5,239 nucleotides of DNA from an uncultured Elioraea sp. Lineage in GTDB: Bacteria; Pseudomonadota; Alphaproteobacteria; Acetobacterales; Acetobacteraceae. The notes under the pieces were generated by a model, which ran no database searches, was not told where the DNA came from, and saw nothing but the letters and a program-made list of their open reading frames with translations. Shown here piece after piece: positions 1 through 5,239 of this stretch (its first letter is position 1; every line of letters begins with the position of its first letter). The translations under genes were made by a program, and so were the position numbers. Location: positions 1 to 5,239 of the forward strand of contig CALKJX010000056.1 in assembly GCA_937995555.1 (NCBI GenBank). Reading direction: 5' to 3'.

Positions 1-39
1 CGGGTGCCACCGTGCCCCAACGTCAAGGATCGAGGGTTG

Positions 40-1302
40 ATGCCCGACCATGTGGTGGTGATCGGCGCCGGTGCGGTCGGCGCGGCGACCGCGCTGACGC
101 TCGCGCGCGAGGGCCATCGCGTCACGATCCTGGAACCAGGCGAGCCGGGCGGACAGCAGGCGGCGAGCTACGGCAATTCCTGCTGGATCAGCCCCGAGAG
201 CGTGGTGCCGATGGGCGTGCCCGGGATCTGGAAGAAGGTGCCCGGGTTCCTCGCCGACCCGCTCGGGCCGCTGACGATCCGCTGGCGCTTCCTGCCGCGC
301 CTCGCCCCCTGGCTGTGGGTGTTCCTGCGCGCCAACGCCACGGTGGCGAAGGTCGAGCGCACCAGCCGCGCGCTCGCGGCGCTGCTGCACGACGCGGTGG
401 CGCGGCACGAGGCGCTGGCGGCGGAGGCCGACGCGTCGGCGCTGATCGCGCGCGTCGGCCACCTCTACGCCTGGCGCGACCGGGCGGCCTTCGAGGCGGA
501 TGCGCTCGGCTGGCGGTTGCGGCGCGTGGCCGGGATTCGCTGGATCGAGCTCTCGGCGGAGGAGCTGCACCAGCGTGAGCCCGCATTGTCGCGCGAGTAC
601 ACCTTCGCACTGCTGATCGAGAATGCCGCGCATGTGCGCGATCCGGGGGCGCTGGTCGCCGCCTGTGTCGCGGCCGCGACCGCGCGCGGCGCGACGCATC
701 TGCGCGGCCGCGCGACCGGGTTCAAGGTCGAGAACGGCCGGCTGCGCGCGGTGGTGAGCGACGCGGGCGAGATCACCGCCGACCGCGCGGTGATCGCGAC
801 CGGCGCGCATGCCAAGCCGCTCGCCGCCGCGCTCGGCGACCGCGTGCCGCTGGAGAGCGAGCGCGGCTACCACGTGGTCATCCGCGACCCGGAAGCCACC
901 GTGCGCACCCCGGTGATGATCGGCGACGCGCGCACACCACTCACCCCGACGGCGCACGGGCTCAGGGTCGCGGGACAAGTCGAACTCGCTTCGATCGAGG
1001 CCGAGCCGAACTGGCGCCGCGCCGAGGTGCTCAAGCAGTTGGCGCTGCGCCTCCTGCCCGGGCTGCCGCGCGACCTGCCGGCGGAGCGGCTGTCGCTCTG
1101 GATGGGACATCGGCCGTCGATCGCCGACGGCCTGCCGGTGATCGGCCCGGCGAGCGGCTGTGCCGACGTGATCCACGCCTTCGGTCACGGCCATGTCGGG
1201 CTTGCCGCGGCGCCGAAGACGGCCGCGCTCGTCGCCGACCTGATCGCCGGCCGCGCGCCCGTGATCGATCCCGCCCCCTACAGCGCCGCGCGGTTCCGAT
1301 GA
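40..1302 (+). CDS. FAD-dependent D-amino-acid dehydrogenase-like oxidoreductase (DAO/DadA family)
   Basis: A 420-residue flavoprotein of the D-amino acid oxidase (DAO) superfamily, close in length to E. coli DadA (about 430). By family it would oxidise the C-N bond of an amino acid, probably a D- or N-substituted one, to an imine that hydrolyses to a 2-oxo acid, passing electrons from FAD to an acceptor. The N-terminal Rossmann motif GxGxxG is VIGAGAVG at residues 7-14, and E32 ends the second beta strand (TILE), where it normally binds the adenosine ribose. The C-terminus has the family signature GHRPSIADGLPVIGP (356-370), followed by FGHGHVGLAAAPK (381-393), which closes over the flavin. 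I prefer the ATG at 40 because the Rossmann strand starts right after it and AAGGA (25-29) plus GAGGG (32-36) lie upstream. A GTG at 4 in the same frame would only add a non-conserved 12-residue tail. No signal peptide or obvious membrane segment is seen. It overlaps the next gene by 4 bases. Substrate is undetermined; sarcosine- or other N-methyl-amino-acid oxidases are alternatives. Confidence 0.88.
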   Translation: MPDHVVVIGAGAVGAATALTLAREGHRVTILEPGEPGGQQAASYGNSCWISPESVVPMGVPGIWKKVPGFLADPLGPLTIRWRFLPRLAPWLWVFLRANATVAKVERTSRALAALLHDAVARHEALAAEADASALIARVGHLYAWRDRAAFEADALGWRLRRVAGIRWIELSAEELHQREPALSREYTFALLIENAAHVRDPGALVAACVAAATARGATHLRGRATGFKVENGRLRAVVSDAGEITADRAVIATGAHAKPLAAALGDRVPLESERGYHVVIRDPEATVRTPVMIGDARTPLTPTAHGLRVAGQVELASIEAEPNWRRAEVLKQLALRLLPGLPRDLPAERLSLWMGHRPSIADGLPVIGPASGCADVIHAFGHGHVGLAAAPKTAALVADLIAGRAPVIDPAPYSAARFR

Positions 1303-1919
1303 GCGGCGCGCGCTGCTGGTGGTGCGGCGAGGACCCGCTCTATGTCGCCTATCACGACCATGAATGGGGCTTCCCGGTCGCCGATGACCGCCGGCTGTTC
1401 GAGAAGCTGGTGCTGGAGGGGTTCCAGTCCGGTCTCTCCTGGCTAACCATCCTGCGCAAGCGCGAGAACTTCCGCCGCGCCTTCGCCGGGTTCGAGATCG
1501 ACACCGTGGCCCGGTTCGGCGAGGCGGATGTCGCGCGGCTGCTGGGCGATGCCGGCATCGTGCGCCACCGCGGCAAGATCGAGGCCGCGATCGTCAATGC
1601 CCGCGCCACACTCGGACTGATCGAGACACACGGCTCGCTCGCTGCCGTCGTCTGGCGCTTCGAGCCGCCGCCGCGCCAGCGCCCGGCGCGCAAGACGCGC
1701 GAGGCGCTGGCCGCACTCGGCAGCACGAAGCACTCGGCGGCGCTGTCGAAGGAGCTGAAGCGCGCGGGCTTCGGGTTCGTCGGTCCGACCACGGTCTATG
1801 CCTTCATGCAGGCGATGGGGCTGGTGAACGACCATGTCGAGGGGTGCGCGGCCGGCGAGGCCGCGCGGCGCGCGCGCGCGGCCTTCGTGGTCCCGCAATC
1901 GTCATCGGCCCCGGCGTAA
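1299..1919 (+). CDS. tag: DNA-3-methyladenine glycosylase I
   Basis: A 206-residue cytoplasmic base-excision-repair enzyme that removes 3-methyladenine from alkylated DNA, leaving an abasic site. It aligns along its length with E. coli Tag (187 aa), offset by two residues at the start. The N-terminal CWWCGEDPLYVAYHDHEWG (6-24), LEGFQSGLSWLTILRKREN (39-57), DAGIVRHRGKIEAAIVNA (84-101) and GLVNDHVEGC (174-183) are all family hallmarks. The four zinc-snap ligands are present as C6, H19, H179 and C183, and E40, equivalent to E. coli E38 in the base pocket, is kept, as are Y18 and W48. The enzyme therefore looks intact. The last roughly 20 residues, rich in Ala/Arg/Ser, extend past the E. coli end. 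The ATG overlaps the preceding stop as ATGA and has no clear Shine-Dalgarno sequence of its own, so translation is probably coupled to the upstream oxidoreductase. No Ada-type regulation is visible nearby. Confidence 0.96.
   Translation: MSGARCWWCGEDPLYVAYHDHEWGFPVADDRRLFEKLVLEGFQSGLSWLTILRKRENFRRAFAGFEIDTVARFGEADVARLLGDAGIVRHRGKIEAAIVNARATLGLIETHGSLAAVVWRFEPPPRQRPARKTREALAALGSTKHSAALSKELKRAGFGFVGPTTVYAFMQAMGLVNDHVEGCAAGEAARRARAAFVVPQSSSAPA
1869..1880. repeat. (CG)6 alternating dinucleotide run
   Basis: Twelve bases of uninterrupted alternating CG lie inside the 3' end of tag, encoding part of the Arg/Ala-rich tail, within an almost pure G/C stretch (about 1859-1883). Such runs can adopt Z-form DNA and are prone to replication slippage. 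In this GC-rich genome it may be simple compositional chance. Confidence 0.6.
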
Positions 1920-1932
1920 CCTCCGGCTGCGC

Positions 1933-1937
1933 AGGGA
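1933..1937 (+). promoter_or_regulatory. Ribosome binding site candidate for the radical SAM gene, start at 1941
   Basis: AGGGA lies only 3 bases before the ATG at 1941, which is shorter than usual. A competing site, AAGGGCGAG at 1971-1979, sits 6 bases before an in-frame GTG at 1986. Both starts keep the whole catalytic domain; they differ by 15 residues. Confidence 0.4.
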
Positions 1938-1940
1938 CGA

Positions 1941-2954
1941 ATGCATTCCCAGGTCATCGGCATCATCAGCAAGGGCGAGCCGCGCGTGTCCAGCCGTCAT
2001 CCGCAGTCCACGCCACGTCTCGATCCGGAGAAGTTCCGCGACCCGCGCGTCACGGCGAGGGGCGAGCCGCGGGCCGCCGTCGCGCTCGCCGGTCTGCGCA
2101 CGCTCTGGTTCAACACCGGCACGCTCTGCAACATGGCCTGCCGCACCTGCTACATCGAAAGCAGCCCGACCAACGATGCGCTGGTCTATCTGACCGCGGC
2201 CGAAGTGGCGGGCTATCTGGACGAGGCCGAGGCCGCTGGCGAGCCGCTCGAGGAGGTCGGCTTCACCGGCGGCGAGCCATTCATGAACCGCGACCTGCCG
2301 GCGATGCTGGACGATGTACTGGCGCGCCCCGCGCGCTACCGCGCGATCGTTCTGACCAATGCGATGGCGCCGCTGCGGCAGAAGGCGCGCGCGCTGCTCG
2401 CGCTGCGCGACCGCTTCGGCCCGGACCGGCTGATCCTGCGCGTCAGTCTCGATCACTACGAGGCGGCGCACCACGACGTCGAGCGCGGCGAGGGCACCTT
2501 CGCCAGGGCGCTCGATGGGCTGGGGTGGCTCGCCCGCGAGGGCTTCACGGTGCACGTCGCGGGCCGGGCCGCATTCGGCGGCGAGGACGAGTCGACCCTC
2601 CGCGCTGGCTTCGCGGCGCTGTTCGCGCGCCACGCGATCCCGATCGACCCCGCCGACCCCGTGGCGCTGATGCTGTTCCCCGAGATGGACGCAGGCGCCG
2701 ACGTGCCCGAGATCACCGAGTCCTGCTGGAGCATCCTGGGCAGGCGGCCCGACAGCGTGATGTGCGCCTCGTCGCGCATGGTGGTGAAGCGCAAGGGCGC
2801 GGATCGGCCCGCGGTCGTCGCCTGCACGCTGCTGCCCTACGACCCGCAATTCGAGCTCGGGGCGACGCTGGCCGAGGCGGACCGTCCCGTGCCGCTCAAC
2901 CACCCGCACTGCGCGCGGTTCTGCGTGCTTGGGGGCGCGGCCTGCTCGCGCTGA
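1941..2954 (+). CDS. Radical SAM protein with cysteine-rich C-terminus, function unknown
   Basis: A 337-residue radical SAM enzyme. The [4Fe-4S] cluster motif CX3CX2C is C63-NMA-C67-RT-C70, in the typical context FNTGTLCNMACRTCYIE (57-73). The SAM-contacting GGEP motif is FTGGEPFMNRDL (108-119). LTNAM (138-142) and LRVSLDHYE (166-174) fit the following barrel strands. After about residue 260 there are six more cysteines (C262, C275, C295, C324, C328, C335), ending in HPHCARFCVLGGAACSR, so an additional Fe-S cluster or metal site like those of SPASM/twitch proteins is possible, although the spacing does not match the standard seven-cysteine SPASM pattern. Such enzymes make radical modifications of peptides, RNA or small molecules; the substrate cannot be told, and no small precursor-peptide gene is visible beside it. 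It follows tag by 21 bases and probably shares its transcript. The ATG at 1941 has AGGGA at short spacing; a GTG at 1986 with a better-spaced site would drop 15 poorly conserved-looking residues. The radical SAM assignment is firm, the specific role open. Confidence 0.9.
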   Translation: MHSQVIGIISKGEPRVSSRHPQSTPRLDPEKFRDPRVTARGEPRAAVALAGLRTLWFNTGTLCNMACRTCYIESSPTNDALVYLTAAEVAGYLDEAEAAGEPLEEVGFTGGEPFMNRDLPAMLDDVLARPARYRAIVLTNAMAPLRQKARALLALRDRFGPDRLILRVSLDHYEAAHHDVERGEGTFARALDGLGWLAREGFTVHVAGRAAFGGEDESTLRAGFAALFARHAIPIDPADPVALMLFPEMDAGADVPEITESCWSILGRRPDSVMCASSRMVVKRKGADRPAVVACTLLPYDPQFELGATLAEADRPVPLNHPHCARFCVLGGAACSR

Positions 2955-2959
2955 TCAGC
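2950..2959. repeat. 10-bp perfect palindrome holding both convergent stop codons
   Basis: GCTGATCAGC reads identically on both strands. The TGA at 2952-2954 ends the radical SAM gene and the TCA at 2955-2957 is the TGA of the opposite-strand racemase gene. The two genes therefore meet with no base between them. There is no T-tract or longer stem, so it is not a convincing intrinsic terminator. Confidence 0.85.
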
Positions 2960-3710
2960 CTGCGTCAAAGCGCCGCGGGCGCAGCCCGGCGTGGACCCAG
3001 GTGATGAAGCTGTAGATGTCGAACACCGGCAGCCCGACCGCCTCGCTCAAGGCGGCGGCGTAAGGCGGCATGTTGGTGCATTCGAGCACGATCGCGCCGA
3101 CCTCCGGGTGGCGCGCGACGAGCTCGCGGCCCGCATCGAGGATGTCCGCGCGCGCGAGCGAGACATCCATGTCGTCCTTCTCGCCTTTGATCAGCACGCG
3201 GAAGAACTCGCGGCCCTTCTCGGTGCCGACGAAGGGGAGGTCTCCAGGACAGCCGGCGGCGAGCAGATGCGCGGGCGTCAACGACTGCGCGCTCACCGTC
3301 ACCACGCCGACGCGTTTGCCCGGCGGCAGCAGCGCCTGCACCATCGGCACCTGCATCAGGCTGGAGGTCGCGACCGGCACGTCCAGCCGCGCCGAGAGTT
3401 CGGCCTGGAACAGGCTCAGGAAGCCGCAATTCGTGGTGATGCCCTCGCAGCCGAGGGCGACGAGATCCTCGGCGGCGCGCAGGAAATCCTCGAACAGCCC
3501 GCGCGCACCCTCCAGCACCACGCGCTCCGGGCTCGCGCCCTTCACCACCCGGAACATCACCGGGAACGGCCAGGTGGTGCCGTTGCCCATGTCACCGGGG
3601 ATGCGCGGGAAGCGTGCCTCCAGCATCAGGATGCCGAGCGGCACGCCATAGACGGCCTTGCCGCCGCGGGCGACGGAGGTCTCGGCTCGGAGCGACATCG
3701 GCAAGGTCAT
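2955..3710 (-). CDS. Aspartate/glutamate racemase family protein
   Basis: A 251-residue protein of the Asp/Glu/hydantoin racemase superfamily, which are cofactor-independent enzymes using two cysteines as acid/base pair to invert or otherwise deprotonate an alpha carbon. Both expected cysteines are present in the right surroundings: C95 in ITTNCGF (91-97) and C211 in VLECTNMPPYA (208-218), one in each pseudo-symmetric half. GILMLEARFPRIPGDMGN (26-43) forms the N-terminal strand and loop, and GKRVGVVTVS (131-140) opens the second half. No signal peptide is seen, so it should be cytoplasmic. The start is the ATG at 3710, with GAAGG 7 bases upstream; an ATG four codons further in is less well supplied. 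Open frame continues upstream past 3710 but there it only mirrors the Bug gene. It is divergent from the binding-protein gene and convergent with the radical SAM gene. The general family is secure. The substrate could be aspartate, glutamate, a hydantoin, ATC, or a maleate/malonate-type acid handled by related isomerases and decarboxylases. Confidence 0.88.
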   Translation of the reverse strand: MTLPMSLRAETSVARGGKAVYGVPLGILMLEARFPRIPGDMGNGTTWPFPVMFRVVKGASPERVVLEGARGLFEDFLRAAEDLVALGCEGITTNCGFLSLFQAELSARLDVPVATSSLMQVPMVQALLPPGKRVGVVTVSAQSLTPAHLLAAGCPGDLPFVGTEKGREFFRVLIKGEKDDMDVSLARADILDAGRELVARHPEVGAIVLECTNMPPYAAALSEAVGLPVFDIYSFITWVHAGLRPRRFDAG

Positions 3711-3717
3711 GGGCAAA

Positions 3718-3722
3718 CCTTC
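3718..3722 (-). promoter_or_regulatory. Ribosome binding site of the racemase gene
   Basis: On the minus strand GAAGG precedes the ATG at 3710 with 7 bases between. This is the main reason for choosing this start over the upstream open frame. Confidence 0.65.
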
Positions 3723-3724
3723 GG

Positions 3725-3752
3725 TTGCAACTTGGCATGAGACACGGACAAT
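3725..3752 (+). promoter_or_regulatory. Weak candidate sigma-70 promoter for the Bug gene
   Basis: TTGCAA (3725-3730) and GACAAT (3747-3752) are separated by 16 bases; each matches the consensus boxes at four of six positions. The -35-like box lies within the GTTGCAAC palindrome, so a repressor or activator bound there could control it. With only partial matches this is tentative. Confidence 0.25.
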
Positions 3753-3771
3753 ACGCCCTTCATCCCTTCCT

Positions 3772-3777
3772 GGGAGG
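3772..3777 (+). promoter_or_regulatory. Ribosome binding site of the Bug gene
   Basis: GGGAGG stands 5 bases before the ATG at 3783. It is the strongest Shine-Dalgarno sequence in the window, suggesting efficient translation, as expected for an abundant periplasmic binding protein. Confidence 0.75.
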
Positions 3778-3782
3778 TCCCG

Positions 3783-4769
3783 ATGACACCGACGCGCCGT
3801 CTCGTTCTCGGCTTGGCACTCGCCGCGGTCACCGCAGCCCCCGCCTTCGCGCAGAGCTTCCCGGTCCAGGGCCGGCCGATCACCATCATCGGCGGCTTCC
3901 CCAACGGGGCGGGCACCGACATCTACAGCCGCCGCGTCGCCGAGCCGCTGTCGCGCGCACTCGGCGTGCCCGTGGTGGTGGACAACCGCGTCGGCGCCGG
4001 CGGCAACATCGCCATGGACCATGTCGCCAAGGCCGCACCCGACGGCCACACGATCATGATGGGCACCTCGGCGATGCTGGCGATCAATCCGCATCTCTAT
4101 GCGCGCATGCCGGTCGACACGATGAAGGACTTCGTGCCGATCATCGCGCTCGCCGATGTGCCGAACGCGCTGACCGTCTCGCCGCAACACCGGCCGCAGT
4201 TCACCGACTGCAAGGCGGTGATCGCCGCGGCCAAGGCCCGTCCCGGCGCGCTGAACTACGCCTCGACCGGCAACGGCGCCTCGACGCATCTCGCCGGCGT
4301 GCAGTTCGCCACTGCGGCCGGGCTCGACATGGTGCACGTGCCCTATCGTGGCGGCCCGTTCGCGATGACGGCGCTGCTGGCCGGCGACGTGGACATCTTC
4401 CTGCATCAAACGGTGGCGCTGGTCGGTCCTTACCGCCAGGGCCAGGTGAAGCTGCTCGGCGTGACCAGCAAGGAGCGGCTGAAGGCCTTCCCGGATGTGC
4501 CGACGATGGCCGAGGCCTGCGATCTGCCTGGCTTCTCCACCACCACCTGGTACCTGTTCGCGGCCCCCGCGGCCACGCCGGCACCGATCGTGGCGCGGCT
4601 GGAGGAGGAGGTCCGCAAGATCATCATGGAGCCGGAGTTCGTCGCCTGGGTCGAAGGGCTTGGGATGACCTCGATGGGCCAGGGTCCGGCCGAGGCGAAG
4701 CAGATGCTGGAGCGTGATCTCGGGATCTGGGCCGAGGTGGTGCGCCGCTCCGGCGCCCGCGTCGACTGA
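3783..4769 (+). CDS. Bug family (TctC-like) tripartite tricarboxylate transporter substrate-binding protein
   Basis: A 328-residue periplasmic solute-binding protein, the usual length for the Bug/TctC family, which captures small carboxylates (citrate, aspartate, glutamate, nicotinate and others) and normally hands them to a TctA/TctB membrane complex. A Sec signal peptide is clear: basic MTPTRR, hydrophobic LVLGLALAAVTAA, then AFA as cleavage site before Q24. Family landmarks follow in order: the first ligand loop GGFPNGAGTD (37-46), PVVVDNRVGAGGNIAMDHVAKAAPDG (63-88), the INPHLYARMPVDTMKDFVPI segment (101-120), LNYASTGNGASTHLAG (157-172) forming the second ligand loop, VPYRGG (186-191), LLAGDVDIFL (198-207) and FPDVPTMAEA (236-245). 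No tctA or tctB is seen in the window, so it may be an orphan Bug protein using a distant transporter or acting in sensing. Divergent from the racemase gene and 14 bases from the next gene, it probably shares the pathway with them. Ligand is unknown. Confidence 0.95.
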   Translation: MTPTRRLVLGLALAAVTAAPAFAQSFPVQGRPITIIGGFPNGAGTDIYSRRVAEPLSRALGVPVVVDNRVGAGGNIAMDHVAKAAPDGHTIMMGTSAMLAINPHLYARMPVDTMKDFVPIIALADVPNALTVSPQHRPQFTDCKAVIAAAKARPGALNYASTGNGASTHLAGVQFATAAGLDMVHVPYRGGPFAMTALLAGDVDIFLHQTVALVGPYRQGQVKLLGVTSKERLKAFPDVPTMAEACDLPGFSTTTWYLFAAPAATPAPIVARLEEEVRKIIMEPEFVAWVEGLGMTSMGQGPAEAKQMLERDLGIWAEVVRRSGARVD

Positions 4770-4783
4770 CGGGTTGGCGCGCG

Positions 4784-5239
4784 GTGGAACCCGATCGGCT
4801 GCTCGACCAGCTCAGTGCGCAGATCGCCAACCGCGCGCTGTTCTACCTCGCCGCCTATGACGCGCTCACGGACGCGATCGGCGCCGAACGCGCCGAGGCG
4901 GTGCTGACGCGCGCCGTGCGGCTGCGTGGCCGGGTGGTGGGCGAGGCGTTCCGGCGCTTCGCCCCCGCCGATCTCGCGGGGCTGAAGGACGCGTTCCTCG
5001 GCGGGCTGCCGGGTGGCGCGGCGCTGTTCCGTCCGGACCTGCGCCGCTGCGATGAGAAGGCGCTGGAGGTCAAGTTCCAGACCTGTCCTTTGCAGCAGGC
5101 CTGGCGCGACGCCGGCGTGCCCGAGGCCAAGCGCGCCGTGCTGTGCCGGATCGCGGGCGCTGTCGATCTCGGCACCTTCGAGGCGGCGGGGTTCGCGATC
5201 GAGAACCGGACCTGGACGCCCGGTGCGTCCGGCTGCTGC
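4784..5239 (+). CDS. L-2-amino-thiazoline-4-carboxylic acid hydrolase family protein (3' end cut by window)
   Basis: An open frame from GTG at 4784 runs 152 codons to the window end without a stop. Its C-terminal half fits the ATC hydrolase (AtcB-like) family: FQTCPLQQAWRDAGVP (98-113) with C101, W107 and G111, C121 in VLCRIAGAVDLG (119-130), a GF pair at 136-137, and a CC pair at 151-152 near where family members finish, so probably only a short C-terminal piece is missing. In Pseudomonas, L-ATC hydrolase opens the thiazoline ring to give S- or N-carbamoyl-cysteine on the way to L-cysteine. Many family members are uncharacterised and may act on other substrates. The N-terminal half (1-95) is alpha-helical in character, with no signal peptide. 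No ATG is available in this frame and the ribosome binding site is weak, so the GTG start is the best but not certain choice. It lies 14 bases after the Bug gene and is likely co-transcribed. Confidence 0.72.
   Translation, partial: MEPDRLLDQLSAQIANRALFYLAAYDALTDAIGAERAEAVLTRAVRLRGRVVGEAFRRFAPADLAGLKDAFLGGLPGGAALFRPDLRRCDEKALEVKFQTCPLQQAWRDAGVPEAKRAVLCRIAGAVDLGTFEAAGFAIENRTWTPGASGCC

Larger units (their letters stand above)
3711..3782. promoter_or_regulatory. Divergent intergenic control region between racemase and Bug genes
   Basis: This 72-base gap is the only real non-coding stretch between genes and is visibly less GC-rich than its flanks. It must carry the start signals for both divergent genes. 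It contains a perfect 8-bp palindrome, GTTGCAAC (3724-3731), which could be a half or core of an operator, and ribosome binding sites at both ends. No regulator gene is present in the window, so which protein would bind is unknown. Confidence 0.6.

Noticed and set aside
1902..2909. 335-codon minus-strand open frame opposite the radical SAM gene
   Set aside because: Translation is Arg/His/Ala-rich without recognisable motifs; the plus-strand frame has intact radical SAM signatures. A typical shadow in GC-rich DNA.
2976..2988. CGGGC-GCA-GCCCG hairpin just past the convergent stops, as a terminator
   Set aside because: Only a 5-bp stem, inside racemase coding sequence, with no T-tract on either side; such stems are frequent by chance at this GC content.
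1844..3004. 386-codon plus-strand open frame overlapping tag and the radical SAM gene
   Set aside because: Arg/Gly/Ala-rich sequence in an alternative frame with no domain; both real genes explain the region.
2991..3740. 249-codon plus-strand open frame opposite the racemase
   Set aside because: Composition dominated by His/Arg/Ala/Asp; antisense to a gene with both catalytic cysteines in place.
3732..3749. TTGGCA-like element as a sigma-54 promoter
   Set aside because: The first part resembles a -24 box, but there is no GC-containing -12 element at the required spacing.
3711..4409. Upstream minus-strand extension of the racemase frame, giving a 484-residue product
   Set aside because: Beyond 3710 the translation is low-complexity His/Arg/Gly/Asp-rich sequence antisense to the Bug gene, while the ATG at 3710 has a good ribosome binding site and begins just before family homology.
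3614..4717. 367-codon plus-strand open frame overlapping the Bug gene
   Set aside because: Arg-rich alternative frame with no motifs, covering a gene with a clear signal peptide and Bug-family blocks.
4855..5175. 106-codon minus-strand open frame
   Set aside because: Ser/Arg/Ala-rich shadow of the plus-strand ATC-hydrolase-like gene.

Overview
This is a compact chromosomal stretch with very high GC (roughly 70% by eye, not counted) and strong G/C at third codon positions. It holds six protein genes and almost no non-coding DNA. The mix of a Bug/TctC-type periplasmic binding protein, an Asp/Glu-racemase-family enzyme, a DadA-like flavoprotein and an AtcB-like protein, in this base composition, suggests a metabolically versatile Gram-negative proteobacterium. 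An alphaproteobacterium of the Acetobacteraceae/Rhodospirillales kind is my best guess, but a high-GC betaproteobacterium cannot be excluded. I see no RNA gene, CRISPR array, insertion sequence, integrase, origin or att site.

Layout. Positions 40-2954 carry three + strand genes. The first is a FAD-dependent D-amino-acid-dehydrogenase-like oxidoreductase (40-1302). It overlaps by 4 bases (ATGA) a DNA-3-methyladenine glycosylase I, tag (1299-1919). After 21 bases comes a radical SAM protein with a cysteine-rich C-terminus (1941-2954). Its stop codon abuts, with no intervening base, the stop codon of a - strand aspartate/glutamate racemase family gene (2955-3710). A 72-base divergent intergenic region (3711-3782) separates that gene from a + strand Bug-family solute-binding protein (3783-4769). 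Fourteen bases later a GTG-initiated gene begins (4784 to the window end, incomplete at its 3' end) that looks like the L-2-amino-thiazoline-4-carboxylate (ATC) hydrolase family.

How the genes may work together. The right half looks like a small uptake and conversion locus: a periplasmic binding protein for a small carboxylate, a two-cysteine cofactor-independent racemase transcribed divergently, and a hydrolase-like protein directly downstream of the binding protein. ATC racemization and hydrolysis are successive steps of bacterial 2-aminothiazoline-4-carboxylate-to-cysteine conversion, so their co-location is the most thought-provoking feature of the window; the actual substrate is not proven by the sequence. 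The left half joins an amino-acid oxidoreductase, a DNA repair enzyme and an uncharacterised radical SAM enzyme in a probable operon. The radical SAM protein is the least understood gene here. No clearly novel multi-gene system such as a defence island or RiPP cluster is visible.
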